Assembly (NCBI GenBank): GCA_019311115.1
Contig: JAFDDB010000029.1
Location: 1 to 39,379, forward strand
Reading direction: 5' to 3'
From: Deltaproteobacteria bacterium
Lineage (GTDB): Bacteria; Myxococcota_A; UBA9160; SZUA-336
DNA: 39,379 nt
Below are positions 8,354 to 16,131 of this stretch, piece after piece (positions within the stretch are counted from its first letter, which is position 1; each line of letters begins with the position of its first letter). A model generated the notes under the pieces. The model worked only from the letters and a program-made list of their open reading frames with translations. It ran no database searches and was not told the DNA's origin. The position numbers were made by a program, and so were the translations under genes.

Positions 8354-9093
8354 GTGGTGCCCTCCAGCCGCGCGCCGATCTCGCGCGCGGCGCGTATCAG
8401 GGGCTCGATCGCGTCAGGCCCCCAGACCTCGGCGCGAGCGGCCGCGCCGGACGCGGCGATGCTGGCGACCACGCGTCCGCGCGCGTACACCGGTGCGGCG
8501 AGTCCGGCCAGTCCGGGGATCCACTCCTCGCGGTTCTGGGCCCAGCCGCGCTCGGCGACCCGCGCCAGGTCGTCGTCGAGCGCGTCCGCGAGGAGCGTGC
8601 GGTCCGTGTACGCCGGGGCGGCCTCGTCGCGTTGGACCTGGTCCGCGGCCAGCGCCAGGTAGACCTTGCCGACCGCGGTGGCGTGCAGGGGGACCTCGGA
8701 ACCGATGCGCGGCGCCGCGCGCAGGAACGACGATCCCTCGCACTTGTCGAGCACGAAGAGCCGGCCCCCACGCGCGCCGGCCAGGAAGATGGTCTCGCCG
8801 ATGCGCTCGGCCTCTGCCTCGAGCACCGGGCGGGCGGCCGCCACGACGGGCTCGCGCTCGATCACGCCGAGCCCGAGCGCCACCAGCGCGATGCCGGGCC
8901 GGTAGCGGCCGGCGTCGTCGCGCTCTACGAGTCCGCGCCGCCCCAGCGTCTTGAGCAGGCGGTGGGCCGTCGCCTTCGGCAGGCCCAGACCGCGACCGAT
9001 CGCGGTCACGCCACGAGGCACCCCGGCCTCGTGCAGGTACTGGAGCACGTCCACGGCCTTCTCGACCGTCCCGACACGGTTGCGATGTTCCAT
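8350..9093 (-). CDS. IclR-family transcriptional regulator
   Basis: A 247-residue IclR regulator. The N-terminal winged helix (residues ~8-70) includes GVTAIGRGLGLPKATAHRLL as the recognition helix. The effector-binding domain contains VPLHATAVGKVYLA and later VYARGRVVASIAASG, both typical of the family. It is likely to control its own operon with the aminotransferase, perhaps as a sensor of an aromatic or branched-chain metabolite. The ATG at 9093 is unusual because a perfect TATAAT on the same strand (9097-9092) includes its first two bases. Starting later would cut into the winged helix, so this start is kept. Confidence 0.9.
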   Translation of the reverse strand: MEHRNRVGTVEKAVDVLQYLHEAGVPRGVTAIGRGLGLPKATAHRLLKTLGRRGLVERDDAGRYRPGIALVALGLGVIEREPVVAAARPVLEAEAERIGETIFLAGARGGRLFVLDKCEGSSFLRAAPRIGSEVPLHATAVGKVYLALAADQVQRDEAAPAYTDRTLLADALDDDLARVAERGWAQNREEWIPGLAGLAAPVYARGRVVASIAASGAAARAEVWGPDAIEPLIRAAREIGARLEGTT

Positions 9094-9120
9094 TATATGA
9101 AACGCTGGTTCGACATATGG
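9091..9120 (-). promoter_or_regulatory. AT-rich operator/promoter region of the IclR gene
   Basis: In a GC-rich genome this 30-base stretch is AT-rich. It contains imperfectly mirrored TATGAAAC and GTTCGACATA arms around GCTG, and TATAAT overlapping the IclR start codon. It is a plausible self-binding site for the IclR protein. The symmetry is imperfect, so the exact operator is uncertain. Confidence 0.4.
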
Positions 9121-9610
9121 ACCTGAACATACGCCGAACCACGGCCAGTGACAAGTGGCAGGCGACCCCGGGCGCAGGCGCCGAGCTTCCGGATCCCTGG
9201 GGCGCGCGGCCAGAACCGGCCGCGGGGCACAAAACGGCCCCGGGGTGCTGCGACCGTCGGTGCGGCCGCCCGCTCCGGTGACAGAGCGGACCCCGGGGCG
9301 CGGTGACGCCTGGGCCTCCAGGCGACCTCGCAGATGTCGACGCTAGAGGGTCGTCACCTCACTAGTCACCGGTTTGAAATAATTCACTCGACCACCTCCC
9401 CTTCGCGGCGCATCTGCGATCGCGGGACCCAGTACCCGCTCCGGCGCGGGCCCGCCGTGTCGACGCCGCCACCGGACCAGCGCTGCGAAGCTAGTTAGGC
9501 TCGCAAGCTGGATTTCTCCTGGCGAGAGTATCGGCCGGGAACCGGCCCGGCAACACGGGATTTCGCGCTCGCTGCGCCGCGGGAAGTGCGGGCTACCCTG
9601 CGTCCACCCC
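9094..9610. other. Gene-free 517-base divergent region with several hairpins
   Basis: No convincing gene. Clear stems are CGCGGCC-N6-GGCCGCG (9205-9224), GGGGC-N8-GCCCC (9224-9241), CCGCTC-N8-GAGCGG near 9270-9290, and CGCCTGG-GCCT-CCAGGCG (9307-9324). GGTGAC at 9302-9307 can pair with GTCACC at 9353-9358 or 9365-9370, enclosing the last hairpin. An AT-rich patch (about 9373-9387) follows. TAGGCT at 9496-9501 could be a -10. This could be a structured leader or a small RNA; strand and ends are unknown. Confidence 0.35.
9594..9599 (+). promoter_or_regulatory. -10-like TACCCT before the TauE-type gene
   Basis: TACCCT lies 11 bases before ATG 9611. The intervening GCGTCCACCCC has no Shine-Dalgarno sequence. 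The spacing would give a leader of at most a few bases. Confidence 0.4.
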
Positions 9611-10366
9611 ATGGGTCCCCTCGAACTCTGCATCCTCTTCCTCGCCGCAGCGGCCCAGGGATTCCTGGGCTTCGGCTTCGGCATCGTCGCCATGGGCGGG
9701 CTGAGCCTGTTGCAGGAGTTGCATCACAGCGCGGCGCTCGTGAACGTGACGGGCCTGGTGACGACGGCCGGACTCGCGCTCATCCTGCGGCGCCACGCGG
9801 ACTGGCGCCTGGTGCTGCGGCTGGCGCCCGGAGCCGCGGTGGGAATCGCCGCGGGCGTCTACCTGCTCGGCGCGCTCGACGCGCGTCCGCTGAAGCTGGG
9901 CATGGGCGTGACGATCGCGCTGATCTCCGCGTGGAACCTGTCGATCTGGCGTCCCGCCCTGCGCGCGGCGGGAAGCGGAGCGTCGCGCATGGACGCGCCC
10001 GTGTCGGTCCTGTCCGGCCTGTTCACGGGACTCTTCAACATGGGTGGCCCGCCACTCATCGCTCACGTCTATCGTCGCGACGAGTCACCCGACGTGTTGC
10101 GCGGCACCATCCAGGCGTTGCTGCTGATGAGCGTGACCTTCCGGGTCGTGAGTGCATCGGTCAACGGCATGATCACCGAGTCGGTTCTGCACGATGCCGC
10201 CACTGGCGTCGTCGTCGCCATCGCGGGTGCAGCGGCCGGACTGGCGATCGGAAGACGCATCTCGGCCGACCGGTTCCGTCCAGCGTCTAGCCTCTCTGCC
10301 CATGCAGAGCGGTTGGAACGACGAAGACGCCAAGAGCTGCTGCGAGCAGTTCGCCGACTGCGGTGA
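9611..10366 (+). CDS. TauE/SafE (DUF81) family membrane permease
   Basis: A 251-residue integral membrane protein with about seven hydrophobic segments. It contains the family repeats AAQGFLGFGFGIVAMGGL near the N-terminus and SGLFTGLFNMGGPPL near the middle. TauE/SafE proteins export organosulfur or carboxylate anions; the substrate here is not predictable. The usual eighth helix is missing. After GRRISADRFR the protein ends in an Arg-rich tail (ERRRRQELLRAVRRLR) that reads 65 bases into the next gene. The overlapped sequence encodes the conserved start of the aldolase, so the tail looks like read-on after loss of a stop or of the last helix. Confidence 0.85.
   Translation: MGPLELCILFLAAAAQGFLGFGFGIVAMGGLSLLQELHHSAALVNVTGLVTTAGLALILRRHADWRLVLRLAPGAAVGIAAGVYLLGALDARPLKLGMGVTIALISAWNLSIWRPALRAAGSGASRMDAPVSVLSGLFTGLFNMGGPPLIAHVYRRDESPDVLRGTIQALLLMSVTFRVVSASVNGMITESVLHDAATGVVVAIAGAAAGLAIGRRISADRFRPASSLSAHAERLERRRRQELLRAVRRLR
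10288..10293 (+). promoter_or_regulatory. -10-like TAGCCT inside the tauE 3' end
   Basis: TAGCCT lies 8 bases before ATG 10302 of the aldolase/dehydrogenase gene. The spacer CTCTGCCC is pyrimidine-rich and cannot act as a Shine-Dalgarno site. This suggests the gene has its own start signal although it overlaps the preceding frame. Confidence 0.45.
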
Positions 10367-12389
10367 AGAACTCGCACTGCGCATCTACACGTCGCGCCTG
10401 CTCGGACGCGAGGCCTCACTCGTCCTGCACGGAGGCGGCAACACTTCGCTGAAGACCCGTAGACCGGACGTGTTCGGCGAGTCGATCGACGTGCTCTGCG
10501 TCAAGGGAAGCGGCGCCGACCTGGCCGGGATCGACGCCGCCGGCTTCGCGCCGCTGAGCCTCTCGGAACTGGTCCGGCTCCGAGAGCTCGAATCGCTCGA
10601 CGACGCGGACCTGCTCGCCGTGATCCAGCGCGCGCGCCTCGATCCGGAATCGCCGGCGCCGTCGGTCGAATTGCTGCTCCACGCCTTCCTGCCGCACCGC
10701 TACGTGGACCACTCGCACTCGGACGCGATCCTGGCACTGACGAACCAGCCCGACGGCGAGGGCCTGGTGCGCTCGCTCTTCGGCGACCGGATCGGCTGGG
10801 TACCGTACGCCATGCCCGGCTTCGAGCTGGCCAAGCGCGCGGCCGAGATCTACGAGAAGAGCCCCGACAGCGAAGGGCTCGTGCTCGAGAAGCACGGTCT
10901 CTTCACGTTCGGGGACGACGCGCAGCAGAGCTACGAACGGCACGTCTCGATCGCGGACGCCGCGGAGCGGCACATCCTCGAGCAGGTCGAAGGGCGCCGA
11001 ATCCTCGACGCACGACCTGTGATCTCGATGCGCGAGCCCGTCGACGTGATGCCGCTGCTCCGGGGCGCGCTCGCCTCGCACACCGGAGACCCCGACCGGC
11101 CCTTCCGTCCGGTCGTGATCGAGCACCGGGCCAGCGACGAGATCCACCACTTTGCGGCGGCCGACCTGGGTCCGGCGCTGGCGGCGCAGGCTCCCGTCAC
11201 TCCGGACCACGCGATTCACACCAAGGGGAGCTACCTCTTCGTCGAGCGTCCACCCTACGGGGACGAGGAGGCACTGGCCGCGACGCTTCGCGGAGAGGTC
11301 GAGCGCTACCGCCACGAGTACCGGCAGTACTTCGAGCGCAACCGGAGCCGCCTGCGCGGCGACGCCGAGATGGCCGACCCCATGCCGCGCGTCGTCATCC
11401 TGCCCGGGCTCGGACTCTTCGCGAGCGGGGAGTCGCGGCAAGCCGCGCGGATCGCCGCGGACATCGCCGAGCACGGCATCCGCACCAAGATCTGGGCGAG
11501 CACGATTGGCATGTATGCGGGCCTCGCCGAGGCCGATGTCTTCGACGTGGAGTACTGGGCGCTCGAGCGCGCCAAGCTACGCGCCGTTCCAGGTCCGCTG
11601 ACCGGCCGCGTGGCGTTGGTGACGGGCGGCGCAGGCGCGATCGGCGAAGGCGTCGCGCGCGCACTCCTCGACGCCGGTAGCTGCGTAGCGCTCCTGGACC
11701 GTGACGAGGAGCGCCTCGACGCGGCGCGCGAGCGCCTCGACTCCGACGCCTGCGAGGGCATCGCCGTCGACGTGACCGACGAGTTCGCCGTGCGCGAGGG
11801 CTTCCGCTTCGCGGTGGAGCAGTTCGGCGGCGTCGACCTGGTCGTCCCCAACGCGGGCATCGCCGTGACCGGCACGCTCGAGTCGCTCGACCTCGAGGAC
11901 TTCCAGCGGGCGGTCGACGTCAACCTGACGGGCTCGTTCCTCACGATCCGCGAAGCCCTCTTACTGCTGCGGCGGCAGGCAACCGGGGGCGACGTGGTGA
12001 TGATCTCGACCAAGAACGTCCCGTCGCCGGGCGCCGAGTTCGGTGCGTACAGCGCGTCGAAGGCCGGCGGGCACCAGGTCGCGCGTGTCGCGGCGATCGA
12101 GGCCGCGTCGATCGGCGTGCGCGTCAACATGGTGAACGCCGACGCGGTGTTCGGGGGCGACGAGAACCCCTCGGGCCTGTGGGAGACCGTCGGCCCGGCC
12201 CGCGCCGAGGCGCGCGGCATCGATCCGTCGGAACTCGCGGAGTTCTACCGCGGGCGCAACCTGTTGAAGACCCGCGTGACGCCGGAACACGTGGGCCGGG
12301 CGGTGCTCTTCTACGCCACGCGCCAGACCCCCACGACCGGATCCTCACTCCCCGTAGACGGCGGACTCCCCGACGCCTCACCGCGCTAG
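10302..12389 (+). CDS. Bifunctional class II aldolase / short-chain dehydrogenase
   Basis: A 695-residue fusion. Residues 1 to ~400 are a class II (adducin-type) aldolase with VLHGGGNTSLK, a metal-site motif YVDHSHSDAI and LEKHGLFTFG. From ~434 a Rossmann SDR begins with VALVTGGAGAIGEG, then NAGI and the catalytic Y583xxxK587 (YSASK). This layout is that of RhaD/RhaE-like proteins, which cleave rhamnulose-1-phosphate to lactaldehyde and oxidise it; many homologues have untested substrates. ATG 10302 is chosen because homology starts there, although the frame is open upstream. The next gene starts 3 bases after its stop. Confidence 0.9.
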   Translation: MQSGWNDEDAKSCCEQFADCGEELALRIYTSRLLGREASLVLHGGGNTSLKTRRPDVFGESIDVLCVKGSGADLAGIDAAGFAPLSLSELVRLRELESLDDADLLAVIQRARLDPESPAPSVELLLHAFLPHRYVDHSHSDAILALTNQPDGEGLVRSLFGDRIGWVPYAMPGFELAKRAAEIYEKSPDSEGLVLEKHGLFTFGDDAQQSYERHVSIADAAERHILEQVEGRRILDARPVISMREPVDVMPLLRGALASHTGDPDRPFRPVVIEHRASDEIHHFAAADLGPALAAQAPVTPDHAIHTKGSYLFVERPPYGDEEALAATLRGEVERYRHEYRQYFERNRSRLRGDAEMADPMPRVVILPGLGLFASGESRQAARIAADIAEHGIRTKIWASTIGMYAGLAEADVFDVEYWALERAKLRAVPGPLTGRVALVTGGAGAIGEGVARALLDAGSCVALLDRDEERLDAARERLDSDACEGIAVDVTDEFAVREGFRFAVEQFGGVDLVVPNAGIAVTGTLESLDLEDFQRAVDVNLTGSFLTIREALLLLRRQATGGDVVMISTKNVPSPGAEFGAYSASKAGGHQVARVAAIEAASIGVRVNMVNADAVFGGDENPSGLWETVGPARAEARGIDPSELAEFYRGRNLLKTRVTPEHVGRAVLFYATRQTPTTGSSLPVDGGLPDASPR

Positions 12390-12392
12390 CCC

Positions 12393-13706
12393 GTGCTGAA
12401 CGCCGTCTTCATCGCCCTGATCGTCGGCGCGGTCCTGACGGGAATCTTCAACGACTCGATGCAGGCCGTGACCGACGCCAGCATCGCGTCGGCGAAGACG
12501 GCCGTCACGATCGCCCTCGGGCTGATCGGCATGATGGCGCTCTGGCTCGGACTGATGCGCGTCGTGCGCGACGCGGGCGGCCTTGCCGCGCTGTCCCGCC
12601 TGCTCGGACCGCTGCTCCACCGTCTGTTCCCCGACGTGCCGCCCGACCACCCGGCCATGGGTGCGATGCTGCTGAACATCGCTGCGAACATGCTCGGTCT
12701 CGGGAACGCCGCGACGCCGTTCGGACTGAAGGCCATGCGCGAACTCGACACGCTGAACGGGCGCAAGGGCGTCGCGACGAACTCCATGTCGCTCTTCCTG
12801 GCGATCAACACGTCGGGGGTGGCGGTGCTTCCGCTCGGCGTGATCGCTCTCCGCGCCGAGCGCGACTCGATCAACGCGGCGGGGATCATCCTGCCGTCGA
12901 TCCTCGCGACGCTCTGCTCCACGATCGTCGGGGTCACGGTCGCCAAGCTGCTCCAGAACCGAGCCGCGTTCCGCGCGGATCGCTTTCCCGCCGAGGAACC
13001 GCAGGGCGAGGCGCCGCGGCCGCTGATCGACCTGGGCGCGCTCGGCGAGGCGCAGGACGTCGCCGCGATCTCGACCCAGACCTCGTGGCTGCGAAGCGCC
13101 CTGCTCTGGCTGTTCCTGCTCGCGTTCCCCGTCGGCTTCCTGATGCAAGCGCAGGCGAGCGGTCTCGGCGCATTCGGCCAGATGCAGGAGTTCCTGAACT
13201 ACTGGCTGATGCCTTTCCTGATCGGGACCATCGTGATGTACGGCTTCAGCCGTCACGTCAAAGTGTACGAGTCGCTGATCCAGGGAGCCAAGGAGGGCTT
13301 CCAGATCGCGGTCATGATCATCCCGTTCCTGGTCGCCATCCTGGTCGCGGTGGGGATGTTCCGCGCGTCCGGTGCGCTCGACTTCCTGATCGGCGGCGTG
13401 GCGCCGTACTCCTCGCTCGTCGGCATCCCGGCGGAGTCGCTGCCCATGGCACTGGTGCGACCGCTCTCGGGCCAGGGAGCGTACGCGGTGCTGACCGAGA
13501 CGCTGATCGCATACGGCCCGGACTCGTTCATCGGCTGGGTGGTGTCGGTCATCAACGGCAGCACCGAAACGACGTTCTACGTGCTGGCCATCTACTTCGG
13601 CAGCATCCAGATCCGCGTGACGCGGCACACGGTGCTGGCCTGCCTGGCTGCCGATCTGACGGGGTTCCTGGCCGCGGTCGCCTGGTGCCGCATGTTCTAC
13701 GGATAG
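12393..13706 (+). CDS. Fused SpmA-SpmB-like nucleoside-recognition (Gate) membrane protein
   Basis: A 437-residue membrane protein starting at GTG. The N-terminal half resembles SpmA (NAATPFGLKAMRELDTLNG, then SMSLFLAINTSG) and the C-terminal half resembles SpmB (MALVRPLSGQGAYAVLTE and GSTETTFYVLAIYFG). In Bacillus these are two spore-maturation proteins. In non-sporulating Proteobacteria the fused form is common and its role is unknown, with transport suggested by the Gate domains. No sporulation gene is nearby, so a spore role is not implied. It probably shares a transcript with the aldolase/dehydrogenase. Confidence 0.85.
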   Translation: MLNAVFIALIVGAVLTGIFNDSMQAVTDASIASAKTAVTIALGLIGMMALWLGLMRVVRDAGGLAALSRLLGPLLHRLFPDVPPDHPAMGAMLLNIAANMLGLGNAATPFGLKAMRELDTLNGRKGVATNSMSLFLAINTSGVAVLPLGVIALRAERDSINAAGIILPSILATLCSTIVGVTVAKLLQNRAAFRADRFPAEEPQGEAPRPLIDLGALGEAQDVAAISTQTSWLRSALLWLFLLAFPVGFLMQAQASGLGAFGQMQEFLNYWLMPFLIGTIVMYGFSRHVKVYESLIQGAKEGFQIAVMIIPFLVAILVAVGMFRASGALDFLIGGVAPYSSLVGIPAESLPMALVRPLSGQGAYAVLTETLIAYGPDSFIGWVVSVINGSTETTFYVLAIYFGSIQIRVTRHTVLACLAADLTGFLAAVAWCRMFYG

Positions 13707-13724
13707 GCGGGGCGATCGCCCCGC
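13707..13724 (+). terminator. Perfect 18-base GC palindrome directly after a stop codon
   Basis: GCGGGGCGATCGCCCCGC begins at the base after the TAG of the SpmAB-like gene. As RNA it folds to a 7-bp GC stem with a GATC loop. No T-run follows, so it may be a weak terminator or 3'-end stabiliser. Its centre is the 8-base palindrome GCGATCGC. Confidence 0.45.
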
Positions 13725-13761
13725 GCTGGAAGGCATAGATGCAAAGCGCTAGAGAATGCGC

Positions 13762-14307
13762 ATGATTCGCCGCAACGTGGCCATTCCGGCGGCTCTCGTG
13801 CTGGCGCTGGCGCTTCCCGCCGCCGCATCCGCCGAGTACGTGCGCGACGGCCTGCGCATCAACCTGCGCAGCCAGCCGGGCCAGCAGTACCGTATCGTCA
13901 AGACGCTGGCCTCTGGAGACCAGGTGGCCAGGTTGGCCGAGGTCGAGAACTGGATCCAGGTTCGCGTAGACAATGGCGAGCGCACCACGGGCTGGGTCCC
14001 CAAGGGCTACCTGACGGCGACCCCTCCCGCGAGCGTGAGCCTGCCGCGGGTCAAGACGCGCCTCGACCATGCGCAGTCACGTGTAACCGAACTCGAAGCC
14101 GCGCTCGGCGAGCAGGCCACGACCATCACCGAGATCGAGACGCTGCGAAGCGAGAACACGCTCTTGAAGACCGAGAACATGCAGCTCTCCGGATCCGAGC
14201 GCTGGCGCAGCCTGGGGATGGGTGCGGTCATCGCCCTCGGCGGGATTCTCGTCGGCGTGCTGTGGCCGCGCGGCGGCGCGCGGAACGCGCGGCGCATCAA
14301 GCTCTGA
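13762..14307 (+). CDS. SH3-domain membrane protein, TIGR04211/YgiM type
   Basis: A 181-residue protein with a signal peptide (IPAALVLALALPAAASA, cut before EYV). A bacterial SH3 domain follows (residues ~24-90, including RINLRSQPG and TTGWVPKGYL). Then come a coiled coil (~98-145) and one C-terminal membrane helix (MGAVIALGGILVGVLWP) with a basic cytoplasmic end. This order is that of YgiM/TIGR04211; periplasmic peptidoglycan sensing is the usual assumption. ATG 13762 is preferred over ATG 13756 because AGAGA sits 7 bases before it and the signal peptide is cleaner. It is followed after 25 bases by the DUF815 ATPase gene. Confidence 0.85.
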   Translation: MIRRNVAIPAALVLALALPAAASAEYVRDGLRINLRSQPGQQYRIVKTLASGDQVARLAEVENWIQVRVDNGERTTGWVPKGYLTATPPASVSLPRVKTRLDHAQSRVTELEAALGEQATTITEIETLRSENTLLKTENMQLSGSERWRSLGMGAVIALGGILVGVLWPRGGARNARRIKL

Positions 14308-14317
14308 CGCCCTCCGG

Positions 14318-14323
14318 TACACT
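14318..14323 (+). promoter_or_regulatory. -10-like TACACT before the DUF815 gene
   Basis: TACACT lies 9 bases before ATG 14333 in the 25-base gap between two genes. There is no clear Shine-Dalgarno sequence in GACCGGACC. Confidence 0.45.
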
Positions 14324-14332
14324 GACCGGACC

Positions 14333-15208
14333 ATGCCGAGCCGTGACTGGAACGAGCTTCTACCCGCGGTCGAACGGCTGATCGAGGCCGCGGAGCGCGC
14401 GCTCGACGACTCCTCCTCCGAAGCAGCCAAGGGAACGGCGGAGCCGCACGCCAAGGACTCGCTCGCCTACCGCTGGCGCGGCGGACGCGTCGAGGCGGTC
14501 GCCTTTCCCGACCTGTTCCCGCTCGACGAGCTGATCGGAGTCGAGCGCTCGGTCGCCCGGCTGCGCGCGAACGCCGAGGCGTTCACGAGCGGCCGGCCGG
14601 CACTCGACGTGCTGCTCTACGGCGAGCGCGGAACCGGAAAGTCGTCGGCGGTGCGCGGCCTGCTGCGGGAGTTCGGTCCGCGCGGGTTCCGTCTCGTCGA
14701 GATCCAGCGCGACGCGTTCGCCGAGCTGCCGGAGATCTTCGCCTGGATCCGCCCGCGCGAGGAGCGCTTCGGGCTCTTCTGCGACGACCTGAGCTTCGAA
14801 GCGGGCGACGCCTCGTACAAGCGGCTCAAGGCCGCGCTCGACGGAGGACTCGAGTCGCGCCCGGCGAACGCGATCATCCTGGCGACCTCGAACCGGCGGC
14901 TGCTCGTACCCGAGCGCGCCTCGGACAACCTGGAGGCGACGCTCGACGCGCACAACGACCTGCATCCGGGCGAGACCGCCGAGGAAAAGGTCTCGGTGTC
15001 GGACCGCTTCGGGCTGATGCTCCCTTTCCTCGCCTTCAACCAGGAGACCTACCTCCGGATCGTCGACCACTACGCGCAGGCGTTGGGCCTGGCGCTCCCG
15101 CGCCAGGAACTGCACGCGCGCGCTCTGCGCTTCGCGCTGCAACGCGCGGGGCGGAGCGGGCGAACCGCGCGGCAGGCCTGCATCGCGATCCAGCAGGACA
15201 GCGTGTGA
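14333..15208 (+). CDS. DUF815 AAA-type ATPase
   Basis: A 291-residue P-loop protein of the DUF815 family. Walker A is GERGTGKSS (97-105, K103) and Walker B is FGLFCDDLSF with D151/D152. A sensor-like ILATSNRRLL and the family's VSDRFGLMLPF arginine region follow. DUF815 proteins resemble DnaA/DnaC-type AAA loaders, but their partner is unknown in most species. Its last codons overlap the purU start (GTGA), so it is translationally coupled to purU, a pairing with no obvious functional reason. Confidence 0.85.
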   Translation: MPSRDWNELLPAVERLIEAAERALDDSSSEAAKGTAEPHAKDSLAYRWRGGRVEAVAFPDLFPLDELIGVERSVARLRANAEAFTSGRPALDVLLYGERGTGKSSAVRGLLREFGPRGFRLVEIQRDAFAELPEIFAWIRPREERFGLFCDDLSFEAGDASYKRLKAALDGGLESRPANAIILATSNRRLLVPERASDNLEATLDAHNDLHPGETAEEKVSVSDRFGLMLPFLAFNQETYLRIVDHYAQALGLALPRQELHARALRFALQRAGRSGRTARQACIAIQQDSV

Positions 15209-16053
15209 GCGAGGCGACGCTCTCGGTCAGCTGTCCCGACCGCAAGGGCCTGGTTGCGGCGCTGTCCAAGCTCCTCTACGACCACGGCGCGAACATCCTG
15301 CAGTCGCAGCAGCACGTGGACCGCGCCGAGAGCATGTTCTTCGAGCGCATCCAGTTCGACCTGGCCGAGCTCGACATCTCGCGCGACCAACTCGAAGACC
15401 TGCTGCGCATCGAGTGCGGCCGCTACGAGATGCGCTGGCGCATCACCTACAGCGACCAGCCGCGGCGGGTGGCGATCTTCGTATCGAAGATCGAGCACTG
15501 CTTCTGGGACCTGCTCATCCGCCACCGCCTCGGAGAGCTTCCCTGCGAGATCGCATTGGTGATCTCGAACCACCCGAAGCTCGAGCCCGTCGCCAAGCAG
15601 TTCGGCGTGCCGTACCACGTGTTCACGATCAACGCCGAGAACAAGCGCGCGCAGGAGGACGCCGAAGCCGCCCTGCTCGAGCAGAACGGCATCGACCTGA
15701 TCGTGCTCGCGCGCTACATGCAGATCCTGAGCGACACCTTCATCCAGCGGTTCCCCGAGCGAATCATCAACATCCACCACAGCTTCCTGCCCGCCTTCGT
15801 GGGAGCGCGCCCGTACCACCAAGCCTACCAGCGCGGCGTGAAGAACATCGGGGCGACGGCGCACTACGCCACGTCGCAGCTGGACGAGGGGCCGATCCTG
15901 GCGCAGGACGTGGTGGCGTGCTCGCACCGCGACACCGTCGACGACCTGGTGCGCAAGGGCCGGGACGTCGAGCGGGTCGTGCTGGCGCGCGGCGTGCGCG
16001 CGCACCTCGAGGACCGCGTCCTCGTCCACGGGCGGCGCACGGTCGTCCTGTAG
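15205..16053 (+). CDS. purU: Formyltetrahydrofolate deformylase
   Basis: PurU hydrolyses 10-formyl-THF to formate and THF, balancing the folate pool and supplying formate to PurT. The 282-residue protein has an N-terminal ACT domain (1 to ~80, SCPDRKGLVAALSKLLYDHG) and a formyltransferase-fold domain. The catalytic N189-x-H191 is in IINIHHSFLPAF and D227 is in QLDEGPILAQD. GTG 15205 overlaps the stop of the DUF815 gene. It converges on groEL, from which it is separated by 78 bases that hold the groEL terminator. This is one of three folate one-carbon enzymes in the window. Confidence 0.95.
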   Translation: MSEATLSVSCPDRKGLVAALSKLLYDHGANILQSQQHVDRAESMFFERIQFDLAELDISRDQLEDLLRIECGRYEMRWRITYSDQPRRVAIFVSKIEHCFWDLLIRHRLGELPCEIALVISNHPKLEPVAKQFGVPYHVFTINAENKRAQEDAEAALLEQNGIDLIVLARYMQILSDTFIQRFPERIINIHHSFLPAFVGARPYHQAYQRGVKNIGATAHYATSQLDEGPILAQDVVACSHRDTVDDLVRKGRDVERVVLARGVRAHLEDRVLVHGRRTVVL

Positions 16054-16064
16054 CAGGACCGTCC

Positions 16065-16104
16065 GGAAGAGAAAGAGGGGAGAAGGCGCGAGCCTCCTCC
16101 CCTC
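16065..16104 (-). terminator. Rho-independent terminator of groESL
   Basis: The 8-bp stem GAGGGGAG (16075-16082) / CTCCCCTC (16097-16104) is extended past one A.C mismatch by a 4-bp stem AGGC/GCCT closed by the GNRA tetraloop GCGA (16088-16091). Read on the minus strand the hairpin is followed by TTTCTCTTCC, a U-rich tract. The other side has no T-run, so the terminator serves groEL. Confidence 0.8.
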
Positions 16105-16131
16105 CGGTGTTCACGCTTCCGGTGGGACGGG

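Noticed and set aside
9343-9693. Minus-strand 116-codon frame in the gene-free region
   Set aside because: It overlaps the start of the TauE-type gene and has an atypical composition. It has no ribosome site and no family signal.
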